Below, in pieces: positions 1 through 11,144 of a stretch of 64,000 nucleotides of DNA. The stretch comes from Euonymus europaeus. Taxonomy: Eukaryota > Streptophyta > Magnoliopsida > Celastrales > Celastraceae. The notes beneath the pieces were generated by a model, which did not search any database, was not told where the DNA came from, and saw only the letters and a list, made by a program, of their open reading frames with translations. The stretch covers positions 4,414,501-4,478,500 of the forward strand of contig OY756958.1 of assembly GCA_963580455.1 (NCBI GenBank), given 5' to 3'. The translations under genes and the position numbers were made by a program. Each line of letters begins with the position of its first letter. The first letter of the stretch is position 1.

Positions 1-398
1 TGGGTAGATTGAAGTTGTGAACTCAGTTGGGCGTAGTTAAGGATTGAAAATCCTTGTATTGGAAAAGGGTAAGATTTCTTTAATTTTTCTTGAGTAATTA
101 GTTATTGGTACATTGAATTAAGGTTATGAGAATTATGAAATAAGTTTGGGCTTTGCGAAATTGATAGGTTGAGGAAAAGCCGAAACCATAAGGTTGGGTT
201 ATTGATTTTTCTACTTTTGTTTAGATTCGAGGTAGGGGATTCTAGCCCAATCTTTCGATTCTTTCTTATTATCTAAAAATGCATTATTTAATCTTCATTG
301 TTATTCATATTTGTGTTTTTCTTGTTTGCTCCCTAGGGAAAAACGAACCTAGGATTATTCTCGATTTTCCTAAAATGTTAGTTTGCATCCCCGACTGA

Positions 399-560
399 TT
401 TTTTTTTTTTTTGATAAATCAGATTAATTTATATTAGAATCAGCCGAAAGGCTATAGGATACATCATAAAATAGAAGGCCATAGAAGACCAATGATAAAG
501 CATGACATTACAACCAAAACTCCATGTTTGGTCTTATATCAACCATGTATGGTTCTTATT
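399..560 (-). repeat. LINE-like 3' tail, reversed
   Basis: A run of T (399-412) followed by GATAAATCAG reads on the minus strand as CTGATTTATC plus poly(A). Plant LINE 3' ends typically finish in a TTTATC-poly(A) context, and a plus-strand example occurs at 33339-33348. The 5' limit is not visible, so the end given is approximate. Confidence 0.35.
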
Positions 561-1203
561 CATGCATCATGGCTAGTTAAATATATAACTAGGATTCATT
601 TATTGCTATATTAAATTTATGGCATGACATTGTTGTATTAGAGCCACATGGAAGTGCTAGTATGGATTCGTGACTTCCGTAGGTTGTGTGAACGTCATAT
701 GGGAGGAGGGTTGTAGAATCTCGGCTTGGTTACAACCGAATGACTCCCATATGAGGCAACATACTGAGATTCCGAGGAATCGGTTCAGAGAACTCAAGTC
801 ATTATGGACAAGGCTGGTGTCTTGTAAGTGGTATGTTTTCTTATTGAGTCGTATGGTGGCAGTGTTCACCGATAACGATGTGTGGGGATGGATGCCGAGG
901 CGTCGTTTCATTGAGACTCACGGTAGGAAACTAGACCACGGTTTGATGAGTGTTTGATATGGTGGTTCATAGTTTTTGGCATGTTGCTACATTGACTTAC
1001 CTTTTAATTCAGCTACTATATTTCGTTATCCTCTTTGCCCGACTGAGTCATTGCTCACCCTTTACTTTCTTTCTTCCACATATGCGAGACTGGTACGGAT
1101 ACTGATACTACGGATCTGTAGGAGGTGGGATGACATGGTGCCACCTGGAGACACTAGGATGGGGTTAGGTTAAAGAATTAACTTTCTTTAATTTATTTGA
1201 TAA

Positions 1204-1226
1204 TATATATATATATATATATATAT
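1204..1226. repeat. AT dinucleotide microsatellite
   Basis: Uninterrupted alternating A/T of about 23 bases in gene-free DNA. Similar runs occur near 8447-8491, 24642-24655, 38484-38499 and 49660-49735. Confidence 0.85.
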
Positions 1227-2585
1227 GCGGATTGATGATTATGTATGTTATTATCTTTGTGAACACTTTAACGGTGTGTGGATGGTACGAATACGAGAAT
1301 GCCTTATGATAGGACTGGACTCTTGTACCTGGATGTGAACTTTATGGTTTACATTGCATATCGATATATGTATGATGGTTATGCGTGACCTTTTTTTTTT
1401 GTCCTTTTAGGTCAAATTTAGTCCATTAAACTTGCATAATTATAGTGTAAGCAATTTGTATTTTATATATGAATTTATTTTTAAAAAAAAATCTAGAAGG
1501 ACCAGGCCCCTGATCTGTATGTGGCTCCGCCACTGTATCCAACTATTAGATGGAGTCGAATGCCTAAACTACACCAAGTACAGAGAATCTTTCCTTTTAG
1601 TTATTGAAAATTTGAAATCCAGACTCTCTCTGGAAGGATCGGATCTAAGAGGCTGAGACCACAAACTATTTGGTCAGTTATGGGCCAAAGCTAATATGGG
1701 CTTACTTTTATATGGGCTTGATGTTTCTACTAAAATCGTAAATTGAGTCCAATTAGAGGCTCCCTCAAAGAAAGTTAATTTGTTGTCTTGCAACAGTTCA
1801 TTTTTTCTAGATCAAGAAAATTGTATTAAGAAATATGTTTTGCGTGATCATATTAGAAGACGTGTTTTGTTGATAAGATTTCACTTTCACTTTTTGTGAT
1901 AGGTGTAGGATCTAATATTAATTTTTAATATAATTTTATAGTTTAATGAGTCCATTTTTGTTGAAAATGGATGGAGAAATAAAAAATGGTTGGCTTACCA
2001 AAATGAAAAAGAAAAAATGTATAGAATGAGATTTATGTTTTTTGGTGTGGATATATTAAGATATGTATTTTACTAATATAACTAAATATGTGACTTAAAT
2101 TTTACGTAATAGAAATTAAATTATTGATTTAATGAAAAATTAGAATATTGCAATTGCTCAATGATTGAGCATGTCCATCACTGTGCCGCTGGGCTATTGC
2201 TCGACGTGCAAAACAAGCAAAAAAGAATGGCAATACTCAAAACTTCATTCTTATGGCCCAAAATCCCAACTACAAGCCCATTACCTCAGGGTTATATCCT
2301 TGGAGACCAGGTGTTATAGACCAGTCGAACCACTTGTCTTCAAAAAGAACGTGGCAAATAAGCTACTCATGTTATGGAAATATATAAGCGAAAAGGGGAA
2401 ACAATGAATTCTGATTTAAGTGTTATTTGACCCAAATAATTACCTTTTTCGTAGCTAATCATAGTAGGAAATCCATTTACATTCACAATAAACATCAGTC
2501 CAACCTTGTATGAAGGATCATTGTTTTGAACAAATGACATAAATAAATCAACTACATTACAAAGAGTAAATAGCCAATGGGGGCT

Positions 2586-4239
2586 TCAATTATTAGAAGA
2601 CTTAACGGCTTCCACTTTAGGCACATGAACAGGGAACTCATCAATCTCATCAATCCAAGGATTCCTCTCTTTTGCAGGGTTGATTGTCCTCATAGCTTGC
2701 CACACTGCACTGTTACACTTGAATCCTGAACCAAATGCAATCTGCCATGTCCTATCACCCTTCCTGATCCTCCCTTTAGCTTCAGAGTAAGCCAACTCAT
2801 ACCACAATGAACTACTTGAAGTATTTCCAAACCTATAAAGTGTCATTCTTGATGGCTCCATATGCCACTCTGAGAGCTCAAGATTCTTCTCCAACTCATC
2901 CAACACTGCCCTTCCTCCTGCGTGGATGCAGAAATGCTCGAAAGCGAGCTTGAAATCCGGAATGTATGGTTTGATTTTCATCTTAAACACTTTTCTAGCA
3001 ACCAAAGTCACAAAGAATAGTAGTTGCTCTGACATTGGAAGGACTAATGGTCCTAGTGTTGTGATATTGGTCTTCAGTGCTTCACCAGCTACTGCCATTA
3101 GGTCTTTCGAGAGAGCCACGCCGATTTCTTTGTTCGAATCCTCTTGTTGGAACACACAATTGTAGGATTTATCGTCCGCGCCTTTGTGTGTACGGACGGT
3201 GTGAATGAGTTGGTACTTGGATCGCCGGCGGTCAGATGATCTGTTTGAGAGAAGGATTGCTGCACCACCCATTCTGAAGAGGCAGTTCGACACAAGCATA
3301 GATCTTTGATTCCCAAAATACCAATTCAGGGTTATGTTCTCCATGCTTACCACTAGAGCGTAAGAGTTGGGATGGACCTGTCGGAACAAAACAACAAAAT
3401 GTTTCATTAACGATCAAAAAAACCAGATTTGTTTTGTCTAAATCTGGTGACAGATATCAAACCTGTAGGAGTTGTTTGGCAAGATCAATTGAAATAAGTC
3501 CAGCACTGCAACCCATACCACCAAGATTAAAGCTCAGTATGTTCCCTCTAAGCTTGTAATGATTCACAATCATGGCAGACAAAGACGGTGTCGGATTGAA
3601 CAAACTGCAATTCACAACAAGAATCCCAATATCCTTGGCCTTAACACCTGTTTTGGACAAGAGTTCATCAATTGCATTGAACATCACAATCTCTGCTTCT
3701 TTTCTCGCCTCTGCCATACACGGGTTGGGCGGGACCCGCATCACTGCTTCTGGAAGGTAAGTCTTTTGACCCAAACCAGACCTCTCAAGGATTTTCTTCT
3801 GGAAGGCCAAATTCTCCTCTGTGAAGGAACCAGCAAGTCCTGACCTCTCCATGAATATCTCTCTTGTGCATATGCGTTCGGTGGGAGGCTTGTAACATGC
3901 GAAATCTACTAAGTAGATTTTTCTTGGTCTGCTCGTGAAGTACAGAGTAGCCATGAAAACCATAAGAGCAGAACACAGAGTTGCATACACAAAATTGAAC
4001 TTGAGATGACTCCACAGCTGCATAAAATTCTCCAAAGTGAACGTGGAAAGATGAGCAGAAGAAATCAACAGGAGTGGCAACAGTAGAAGATACATAGCAT
4101 TAGAGATCAAGTAATGGTAACCCAGTTTCACATATTTCAATCTAACTGATAGGAGAAAATTTGGCAGCTTATTTTTCCTTCCTTCAACAACAACAACAGA
4201 GGATTCTGGTCTTGCGTTCTGCCTATTCTCTTCCGCCAT
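2586..4239 (-). CDS. KCS: 3-ketoacyl-CoA synthase (KCS11-type)
   Basis: Two exons, 4239..3463 and 3377..2586, joined across an 85-bp GT-AG intron, give 522 residues. The enzyme condenses malonyl-CoA with acyl-CoA in the ER fatty-acid elongase that makes very-long-chain lipids for wax, suberin and sphingolipids (family knowledge). Visible: two hydrophobic N-terminal segments (about 40-65 and 80-105), then the FAE1/CUT1-like domain and the ACP-synthase III C-terminal domain. The catalytic set is present: Cys244 in GGMGCSAG, His411 in CIHAGG, Asn444 in FGNTSSSS, with the spacing usual for the family. I start at ATG 4239 (MAEEN); the frame opens further upstream only through a TTG. The [13 protein letters not shown] stretch is typical of the KCS11/KCS4/KCS9 group; the exact orthologue is not decidable here. 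Confidence 0.95.
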
Positions 4240-4929
4240 TGTTGAAGTCAAAAAGCAACCACAAAACCCACCTTAAATATCCAAAAAAGTATGGAGTCTT
4301 TGATGAGATTCGAGAAAGGGAAGAGAAAATTAAGCTCGTGAATCAGAGAGAGACTTGAGTTTGCTTGCAAGAAAGTTAGGGGGGAGAGTGTGTGAATTTA
4401 AAGGGAGGAAAAAATGGTGGGAGTTGCAACTACCGCCAACGAACTTTTAATTGTTAAACCAGCCGTGTGTGTGCATTCAATTTCCAACCCGGAAATTAGC
4501 GGGATTTTTCTGAGGCTGGCTGCTTCCCATATACTTTCCTCACTAAACATTTGACCTACTTTGACCAACTTATTTTCCAATTTGCCATACCCTTGTAAAA
4601 TGATTTCTTTGGCCACGCGTGCCAAAAGTTTATCCATCAAAAGCAAGATGTGGATGTTGAAATTAATAACAATTGCTGAAATAATAATGGCTCAATTTTG
4701 ATTCAAATAGAAAGAGATAATAAGAGACATGAGATTTAGATAAGAAAAAAGAAGGAAATATTTTCACTTCAATACTGTTCTTCAAATTCCTAATTCATTT
4801 GCATGTATTACATTACATATATAGAAGATTATATTTATATATTTAGCAATGTAAGTGTCAACAATAAAAGTTAATGTGAGTTGATGGATCATTCATATCA
4901 ATTAGAATATCTATAACAGTGGAAGTATA
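4240..4929. other. KCS upstream region
   Basis: This is the 5' flank of the minus-strand KCS gene. Read on that strand, CCTCCCTTTAAATTCACAC around 4392-4410 offers a TTTAAAT TATA-like box roughly 160 bases before the start codon. An open frame at 4398-4646 has no recognisable content and I treat it as chance. Confidence 0.35.
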
Positions 4930-5110
4930 TTAGTCATTTATTAGGATAAAGCCTACTGCACATAACAAAGTTTTTTTAAAGTTCAAGTGAGTTGAACATA
5001 GTCCATTTATTGAGTTTAGGAGAAATAAAGTCATGCAGGTTCAATGTATTCTTAGGAACCGGTCAATCCAAAGTGGATAATATTATTGGTGCGTATGAGA
5101 GAGTGAAATT
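4930..5110 (+). repeat. Direct repeat, copy A
   Basis: Shares the string order TATTAGGA..AAA, then GTTTAGGAGAAATAAA, then TGGATAAT.TTATTGGTGCG with a second copy at 5252-5430. The copies lie about 320 bp apart in the same orientation and are clearly diverged. The origin is unknown; it may be part of a non-coding LTR or TRIM-like element. Confidence 0.55.
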
Positions 5111-5251
5111 TATAACATAGTATTAGAATCAGATTTGATCTAGTTAGATATTTGAATATAACTTATACTCTACTTGTTAGGTCTGTAATATAATTCAGTC
5201 TACAAATGCGGAGGAATGTAATACTCTTACATCGGAAGATGTGGGATTACA

Positions 5252-5430
5252 TGAGTCCTTTATTAGGACAAAACTCACTCTCAATAAATAAAAATGCATT
5301 TTTCAAGCCCAACTGAATTGGCTTTAGCCCACTTCTTAAGTTTAGGAGAAATAAAACCGTGCGTACTCGATGTGTTCGGACAATTCAAAATGGATAATTT
5401 TATTGGTGCGCATGGGGTTGTGGAAACATG
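5252..5430 (+). repeat. Direct repeat, copy B
   Basis: Second copy of the repeat at 4930-5110. GTTTAGGAGAAATAAA is identical in both, and the downstream part (TGGATAATTTTATTGGTGCG) differs at few positions. Confidence 0.55.
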
Positions 5431-8232
5431 ACACTCTTAATTAAGTTGAATTTAATATCGTGATGCCTTTGAATGATTCTTGGATGAAATCACCATTCTT
5501 CTTTGGAATGTCTTTCTTTCTCATGTTTGGTTGGCTTCTAAGACCCAGATTAAGAATGCTTGGCGATTCTGGTTAGAAACTACGTACATCTTATTAAATT
5601 TGGCCACAAGAGTGCCATCAGTATTTTTGTTTTTGGTTTTCTAATATGAGCTGACATCCAACTCCTCAGTTGTCTGTCTGGTTCATAGTACATATATACG
5701 CAGACAAAATATTACCAAGAATTACCCTAACGTACAAATAGGGAGGACATGTCCTTAGAATTGGCAACGATTAGGGAAGAGAGAGCTAGCAACTAATTAA
5801 TAATCCAACTATCAGCGGTCTGGTTGTGAGGAAAACTTCAAGGCTTTAAATTCTGGTCTGTCAATGACGCATGCAACTGACGAGTCAATAATGACAAGTT
5901 TCTTAAATTAACTTCTCGACCTACTGGTTTCAACTTGCCAGCTAGCCCTACTACTTGGATATTTAAGCACTGTTTAGTTAAGACGTACACCGGCCCAGCA
6001 ATCTGTCCTAAACAAAGCCGCACATCACCAGATGAAGAACCAAACCTAATTGAGGAAGAACCTACCAGGTCCTTTCGATCAAATGTAATAATATTTACCG
6101 ACAGGAGTCTAGCCCCATACTTTTCAACTCACATTTTTCTTCTATTAGAAACCGTGCATGGATCATGGATGGTACTTACGGGCATTTGATTGTCAATCCG
6201 ATATGATTGTAAAGTGAGTGTGAGGTGAGCATTTGCATATTTGATATAAAATGAAGAGTGAACATATGAGTGTTAGAATTTTAATTGTGAATATTTATTA
6301 ATAATTACGGGTAAAATAGTTTTTAAACATCAAAATTCATTCTCACTTGTAGTGATTAGCTAATCCCGTCATTTTGGGTGCTAATATTCATAAGGAGAGA
6401 ATAAGGGTGGGATGAATTTTGTTGATGTTGATGTATATTCAAAAGAATTTTTATGTGTCTTTTGTACAAGAAATGAAGGGCATAAAGGTGGCTAAGGGAA
6501 GGTCAAGGGCTCAAACCCTACATATTTAAATATCAAAAGATGGGTCTTGGAGGGCTTGGTTTCCTACTTAGATTTTTTTCTCCCTCATTCTTTTAAAACA
6601 CATTTTTGTATAACAATTATACATGACCTCCTTGTTGACATGATTTTCTATATATAACGTTGGTTTCCTCCTTTATGACTAGGTATGTTCTTAGTGTTTT
6701 TGTTGTGTAAGGAACATTAAAATAGAGAGATTGCTAGCTAGGTTGTTTGATCCTAGGATGACGTAACTCTATACTGCTGGCACAATTGAATGCATAACCA
6801 TGAATCGTCTCAAAGAGAACGACTTAATTCATGGCTCATCTCGTTCAATCTAAATCAGTAGTTCGATTTCTTTTGTTGTAGACACGAGATAATATTTAAT
6901 TAATTTATTCATTGTTGTTTTCAATAGTTTAAAAAAAATTGCATCCTTCCACCCTCAACCAAACAAAAAATGTTTGATTCTCACCCTTATCTCCTCCTCA
7001 TTCCCCTTAAAACGTCAACCAAATCAAGTCTTGACTCTTGATTGTCTAATAGTCTCGGATAACGCAATATACGTATATATATACACTAGTGTGAACATAG
7101 AGAAGAAATGACGATGATTCTTAACTTGAGGTGGGCCATTTTATATGGGTAGAGTTGGTAACAGGTGTTCATCAATACACTTTTATTGCAAGAGCTCCTT
7201 TTCTTTTGACCATTCTTACAAGTCATCAACTCATGAATGTCTACATCCAAAGAAATTGAATGCAAAAGTTTGAACGATTTTATTTTAAAAAAATTACAAG
7301 TTTGAGCGATCGTTGATTCAACAAACTTGTACCCATTATTGTCTTAAATGCTCAATCTTCCAAACCACCACAATCATCTCTGCATTCATTTGAGCACTCA
7401 GGCACATGTGGAAAAATTATTGAATGGTCATATGTCATATGCTAATGTGATCTATCAAAATTGATAGGATGATGATAATTTACAAATAAATGAGAATAAA
7501 AATCTATGGTTTGCAATTCAAATTTCAACAATGCTGCAATAATCACTAGTAAATTGACATAATCACATTGATTTTGATACAGCACGTCAACGTATAATGT
7601 GATATTCGAGGAGGATTGAATAATGGGGTGGTTAAATACCCGTTATTGATAGAATATGTCGTCGTCGTCTTTAGTTCTGGTATTCCTTGCCCTAGATCGT
7701 GAATCAGGGTTCTTCTTTCTTCATTGTTTGATCTGTAAACCTACAAATTGCAAACTAAGGTTAAAAACATTTCAATTATTTTTATTAAATATCACACCTT
7801 AATTTTATTTTATTTATATTTTGGACAATAATATCATTTTACTAAGTGTCTAAAAAACACATTTTTTAACAATTAAATTTGATATTAATTACTCATGCCC
7901 AAAACAAAATTTATGTCTATTTTAGTTAGGTTTGCTAAAGTTTGGGCCACCAGACAGTTAGAAATGATAGACATGAAATGAGGAAGAAAAAAACCCACAC
8001 GAAATCCACTTGCTCAAAATATTTGATTCATTGGAGAAAGCAATTCCAAATCTTGATTTTGACTCCACTTGTATTGTTAGTGTCAAAATCAATGTACTCA
8101 AAAGTAAATCTTGTCATTTTGCCAAATTCACACATAATTCTAAAACTAAAAACTTTGGGGAACATGTAAAATAATCATATATATACCAATATAATGAATC
8201 TTTAGATTTCTTCCTTTTGTCTACGACATTAA
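5431..8232. other. Intergenic DNA, no gene seen
   Basis: AT-rich. Frames at 5838-6189 and 7942-8169 show no recognisable domain, transit peptide or splice context. Apart from the dispersed repeat at 6205-6405 I see nothing functional. Confidence 0.5.
6205..6405 (+). repeat. Dispersed repeat family member
   Basis: The run from GAGTGTGAGG through TTGATATAAAATGAAGAG, ATTTATTAATAAT and CATCAAAATTCATTCTC recurs in the same order at 15430-15612. In both places the 3' side carries a CTCAACCAAACAA type motif (6955 onward here). Probably a diverged MITE; termini are not certain. Confidence 0.5.
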
Positions 8233-8891
8233 GGCTCCGTTTGTTTGATAGAAAACAAGCATCTCATAGAAAAGGAAAAATATATCATGTAAAAACAATT
8301 AATTTCTAGTGTTTGGACAAAAAAATTACTAATATTTTTCATTGTTTGTTTGTTTGGAATTAAAAAATTTAAAATACAACACTTTTTATTATGTTGACCA
8401 ACAAATGTGTGTATATGTTTCGTGTGAATATACATGAATTCATATTCATATATATATATATATATATAGAATATTGATATATATATATATAGAATATTGA
8501 CAGTAATGAAAATTCTTTAGAACAAATTATTTTTTATTGTTAAATGTCTTTTTATTATGTATATACATACATATGTATATGTATATATATAATACGTATA
8601 TGTTTATATGTATGCGAAACACAATCTAAATTAACTTGGTTAAAGTATTACGGGTCATAAATGTGCATTGGGTTAACAATATGTGACTCAATATGTTCAC
8701 ATCCATGCTCATAGTTTTGGAGAAAACAACATCTCAAAGTTGAGAAAGAAGTTGTTTTTCATTTTTAAAGTCTTAAAATTGAGTTGATTATATAACATTT
8801 TCAACTTACTATTTTTATTTTCCATCCCCAAACACCATAAATTGAGGAAAATATTTTTCAAAAATTGATTTTCCGTCAAACAAACGGAGCA
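8233..8891. mobile_element. PIF/Harbinger-like non-autonomous element
   Basis: Inverted termini GGCTCCGTTTGTTTG (left) and CAAACAAACGGAGCA (right) bound 659 bp of AT-rich non-coding DNA. TAA stands immediately outside both ends (8230-8232 and 8892-8894), matching the 3-bp TWA target duplication of PIF/Harbinger elements. No transposase frame is present, so it would depend on an autonomous relative. It contains AT microsatellites and TATATA-rich stretches. Confidence 0.75.
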
Positions 8892-9243
8892 TAAGATGAA
8901 ATGAGGAATGCAAAAATCTTTTTTTCAGTTACATGGATATGCCATTGATTCTTGAATTTGTGGACACCAACTTAGACTAAAAAATTTAAGCTTAGAGATT
9001 TTAAGTAAGTTGAAACACAACGTTTTAGCATCCTATATCTAAAAATGTGAAAAATATGAGAGATTCTCTCTAGAAAATGCATAGAACATCTAAAGCTTGA
9101 GAGATGAGAAGAAATGAGTAGGAAGAAATAGAACAATAAGCTAAGGTGAGAGATTGTAGGCCCAATCCACTTGAGGTATTGTATTTTTCCAAGGCCAGTA
9201 CGATTTTGTCTTTAAAACTGTTCTCAAGTAGTTGAAACTCATG

Positions 9244-9312
9244 CTTATAAACCACATCTCTTGACACTCTTTTTTTTTTTTGTAATTGAGAATGACAGAA
9301 CCGAGCTAGTCT
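9244..9312 (+). repeat. 70-bp direct repeat, copy A
   Basis: Reads TATAAACCACATC, then GACACTC, a T run, then AATTGAGAATGAC and GCTAGTCTAT. The same order recurs at 9735-9812. The T tract resembles a reversed poly(A) tail, so both may be minus-strand retroelement ends. Confidence 0.55.
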
Positions 9313-9734
9313 ATTTTGGACAGCTAAATTGGACGTAAATTCGAGCCAGATAGCTAATGCACATAGTCCACTGACAGGTAAGTTGAGCCTAGGCCCAATA
9401 CAAAACTGACATAGATAAACATCACCTGAGATTGAACCTAGAAAAACCGTTGGGCTATATTGCCCATTAGTTAGATCGCTTAGTAGTCTCGAGCAATGTG
9501 GTTCATTTTGTAATATCACATTTTCACATGTTTTTGTATTTGAGGTCTATATTTGTTAATTATGAACTCATGACATAAGGAGCTTCGCAAAAAATTACAG
9601 GACTATTGCCCCCGAGCCATCGTATTACTGGGTTCGCCATTGAGTGGACCCTAACAATTCGAAGAAGAAGACAAAGTGAACTCTAAACTAGTGACGACGG
9701 TAACAAACAACAGAGCTAGAGAAAACCCAAATGC

Positions 9735-9812
9735 ATACTATAAACCACATCACTTGGCACTCTTTTTTTTTTTTTTTGAGTAATCGAGAATGACGCAACA
9801 GTGCTAGTCTAT
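9735..9812 (+). repeat. 70-bp direct repeat, copy B
   Basis: Second copy of the repeat at 9244-9312, with a longer T tract and AATCGAGAATGACG in place of AATTGAGAATGACA. It ends just before the tandem repeat that leads into the U6 gene. Confidence 0.55.
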
Positions 9813-9815
9813 AAA

Positions 9816-10029
9816 ATATATAAATTTAGCGATTTTTTTATAAAAACAACTCAAATAAGCATATTCAGATCGAGCAAAATAGTTTTGGAATTTTTCTTGG
9901 ATCTTTTCTTGATTTGTGCGTGTAAAATATATCAAATTTAGTGAATTTTTAGAATACCAAACGAAAAAATTCAAATTGAACGAAATTATTTTTGAAAAAA
10001 ATTTGGACCATTTCTCGATTTGTGCGTGT
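9816..10029. repeat. Two ~107-bp tandem units including the U6 3' end
   Basis: Unit 1 (9816-9924) and unit 2 (9925-10029) both begin AAAATATAT.AAATTTAG and both end GATTTGTGCGTGT. In unit 2 the last part is the true 3' end of the U6 gene on the minus strand; in unit 1 it is a decayed copy of that end (GGATCTTTTCTTGATTTG against GGACCATTTCTCGATTTG). So the 3' tail plus downstream flank of U6 was duplicated in tandem and the outer copy has diverged. Confidence 0.75.
9995..10001 (-). terminator. Pol III T-run terminator of U6
   Basis: Seven T residues on the minus strand directly after the U6 GGTCCAAA 3' end. A T run of four or more is the normal RNA polymerase III stop signal. Confidence 0.9.
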
Positions 10030-10047
10030 CATCCTTGCGCAGGGGCC

Positions 10048-10079
<32 letters not shown>

Positions 10080-10099
10080 TCGGATGTCCCCGAAGGGAC
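9998..10099 (-). ncRNA. U6: U6 spliceosomal snRNA
   Basis: Read on the minus strand, the sequence begins GTCCCTTCGGGGACATCC and runs through ACGATACAGAGAAGATTAGC, the catalytic ACAGAGA and AGC elements, to GACACGCACAAATCGAGAAA and GGTCCAAATTTT. This is the plant U6 snRNA over its full length of about 102 nt, with no difference that I can recognise in the ACAGAGA box, the AGC triad or the 5' stem-loop. U6 pairs with U2 and U4 and forms the spliceosome active centre. A USE and a TATA-like box lie upstream at Pol III spacing and a T run ends the gene, so it is likely functional rather than one of the many U6 pseudogenes. No protein gene overlaps it. Confidence 0.95.
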
Positions 10100-10120
10100 G
10101 AATACCTACTCGATCAATGC

Positions 10121-10130
10121 AGTATATGAA
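10121..10130 (-). promoter_or_regulatory. TATA-like box of U6
   Basis: TTCATATACT on the minus strand lies about 22-31 bases upstream of the U6 start, where plant snRNA genes carry a TATA box. It is weaker than the usual TTTATATA. Roughly 25 bases separate it from the USE, the spacing known for plant Pol III-type U-snRNA genes. Confidence 0.75.
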
Positions 10131-10154
10131 ATGGTCGTTTGTGTGGTAATGGAA

Positions 10155-10166
10155 CGATGTGGGACT
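10155..10166 (-). promoter_or_regulatory. Upstream sequence element (USE) of U6
   Basis: AGTCCCACATCG on the minus strand matches the plant snRNA USE consensus RTCCCACATCG without mismatch. It sits about 56-67 bases upstream of the U6 5' end. Confidence 0.9.
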
Positions 10167-11144
10167 TGTTCTGTTACAACTATGGGCCTGGTTGGGTCTC
10201 GTTAGTCGTTAGTGCTGTACGTCATTTTGTGTACGGTGCTCGCCAAAGTCTCGAAGTTGCCTGGCTCCTTAAAAAAGGCTTCACGTGGTGGGCTTAAATG
10301 TGGATCGTAATAGGCTGAAGGCCCAAAAATCTGAAGCCCCGGCAATTAAACTTTAGATTATTGATATGAAGTTCCAAAAAGTTAACTGAAACAACTACTC
10401 TCAAGAACTTTGTCGGAAATACAAAAGAAAACAAAATCTATCTCAGCAAAATAAGAACATATAAGATAACCAACTTCAGCATGGAATTTCCTTGAAAGTC
10501 GAAACTGGATGAACGTGAATGCTTCTTACTGATTGCTCCACACGGTGCTGGCGGTTGTAGCTTGGCGGGATACTTCACAAGAACCAGACACATATTAGGA
10601 GCTCAGGCAAGATTTTGGGGAGATCCTACGTTTAATTGGGAGGAATCTGTGCTTGTAGTTAAACCTGATATCAATGCCATTCGTGTCGTGAAGTTTGCAG
10701 TAGTCAGAGTACTCCAAAATGAACATATTGTAGAGTTGATGACATGCTATATATTTTCATACGCAATCAAAATTATCTCAAACACAAGAAGAAATTTTAA
10801 CACCTGATCCATAGCAACATCGGAGTGCAACGGGCCAACTTTGGGCACAAATTAATGTGGGACTCACACGTCTCTAATCCTTAGGGACGGGTAGTTCGTC
10901 TCCGAAAGTACATAAACTAGTACATTTACATTGTGAAATCCAATATCCAACAGTACATTGATATGAACTTGTGCCAAAAAGCTTTGTCCATATGTACCAA
11001 ATCTGCAAAATCTTCAACATAATGTAAGAAACAGCATCACTGATGGTTCAGAGTTTATTATACTTTATAAATCGCTTGATACATTGTGATTCTTTGCAGA
11101 CACAGAACTTACAAGAAGATTAGGTACAAATTTTGGGTTACAGA
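10167..11144. other. U6-PPR intergenic region
   Basis: Holds the 3' flank of the PPR gene (about 10900-11144) and one unrecognised frame at 10562-10807 (81 codons) with an unusual W-G-D-P-x-F-N-W-E-E stretch. That stretch is faintly like a C2-domain strand, but there is no supporting exon chain or neighbouring domain, so I do not call it a gene. Confidence 0.4.

Larger units (their letters stand above)
1..2585. other. Gene-free left flank
   Basis: No open frame here has a recognisable domain or plausible exon chain. The stretch holds a reversed LINE-like tail near 399, an AT dinucleotide run near 1204-1226, and around 1519 a 'ggctccgccactg' motif of a kind seen at several transposon remnants in this window. 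Positions 692-760 contain a 10-bp inverted pair (CATATGGGAG / CTCCCATATG). The 640-1170 stretch is less AT-rich than its surroundings and may be part of an old LTR, but no boundary is visible. Positions 2408-2585 are the 3' flank of the KCS gene. Confidence 0.5.

Noticed and set aside
2926..3165. Open frames opposite or overlapping the KCS exons
   Set aside because: Shadows of the conserved KCS coding sequence with no domain content of their own.
3457..4251. KCS start at 4251
   Set aside because: The codon there is TTG, not ATG; the first ATG in frame is at 4239.
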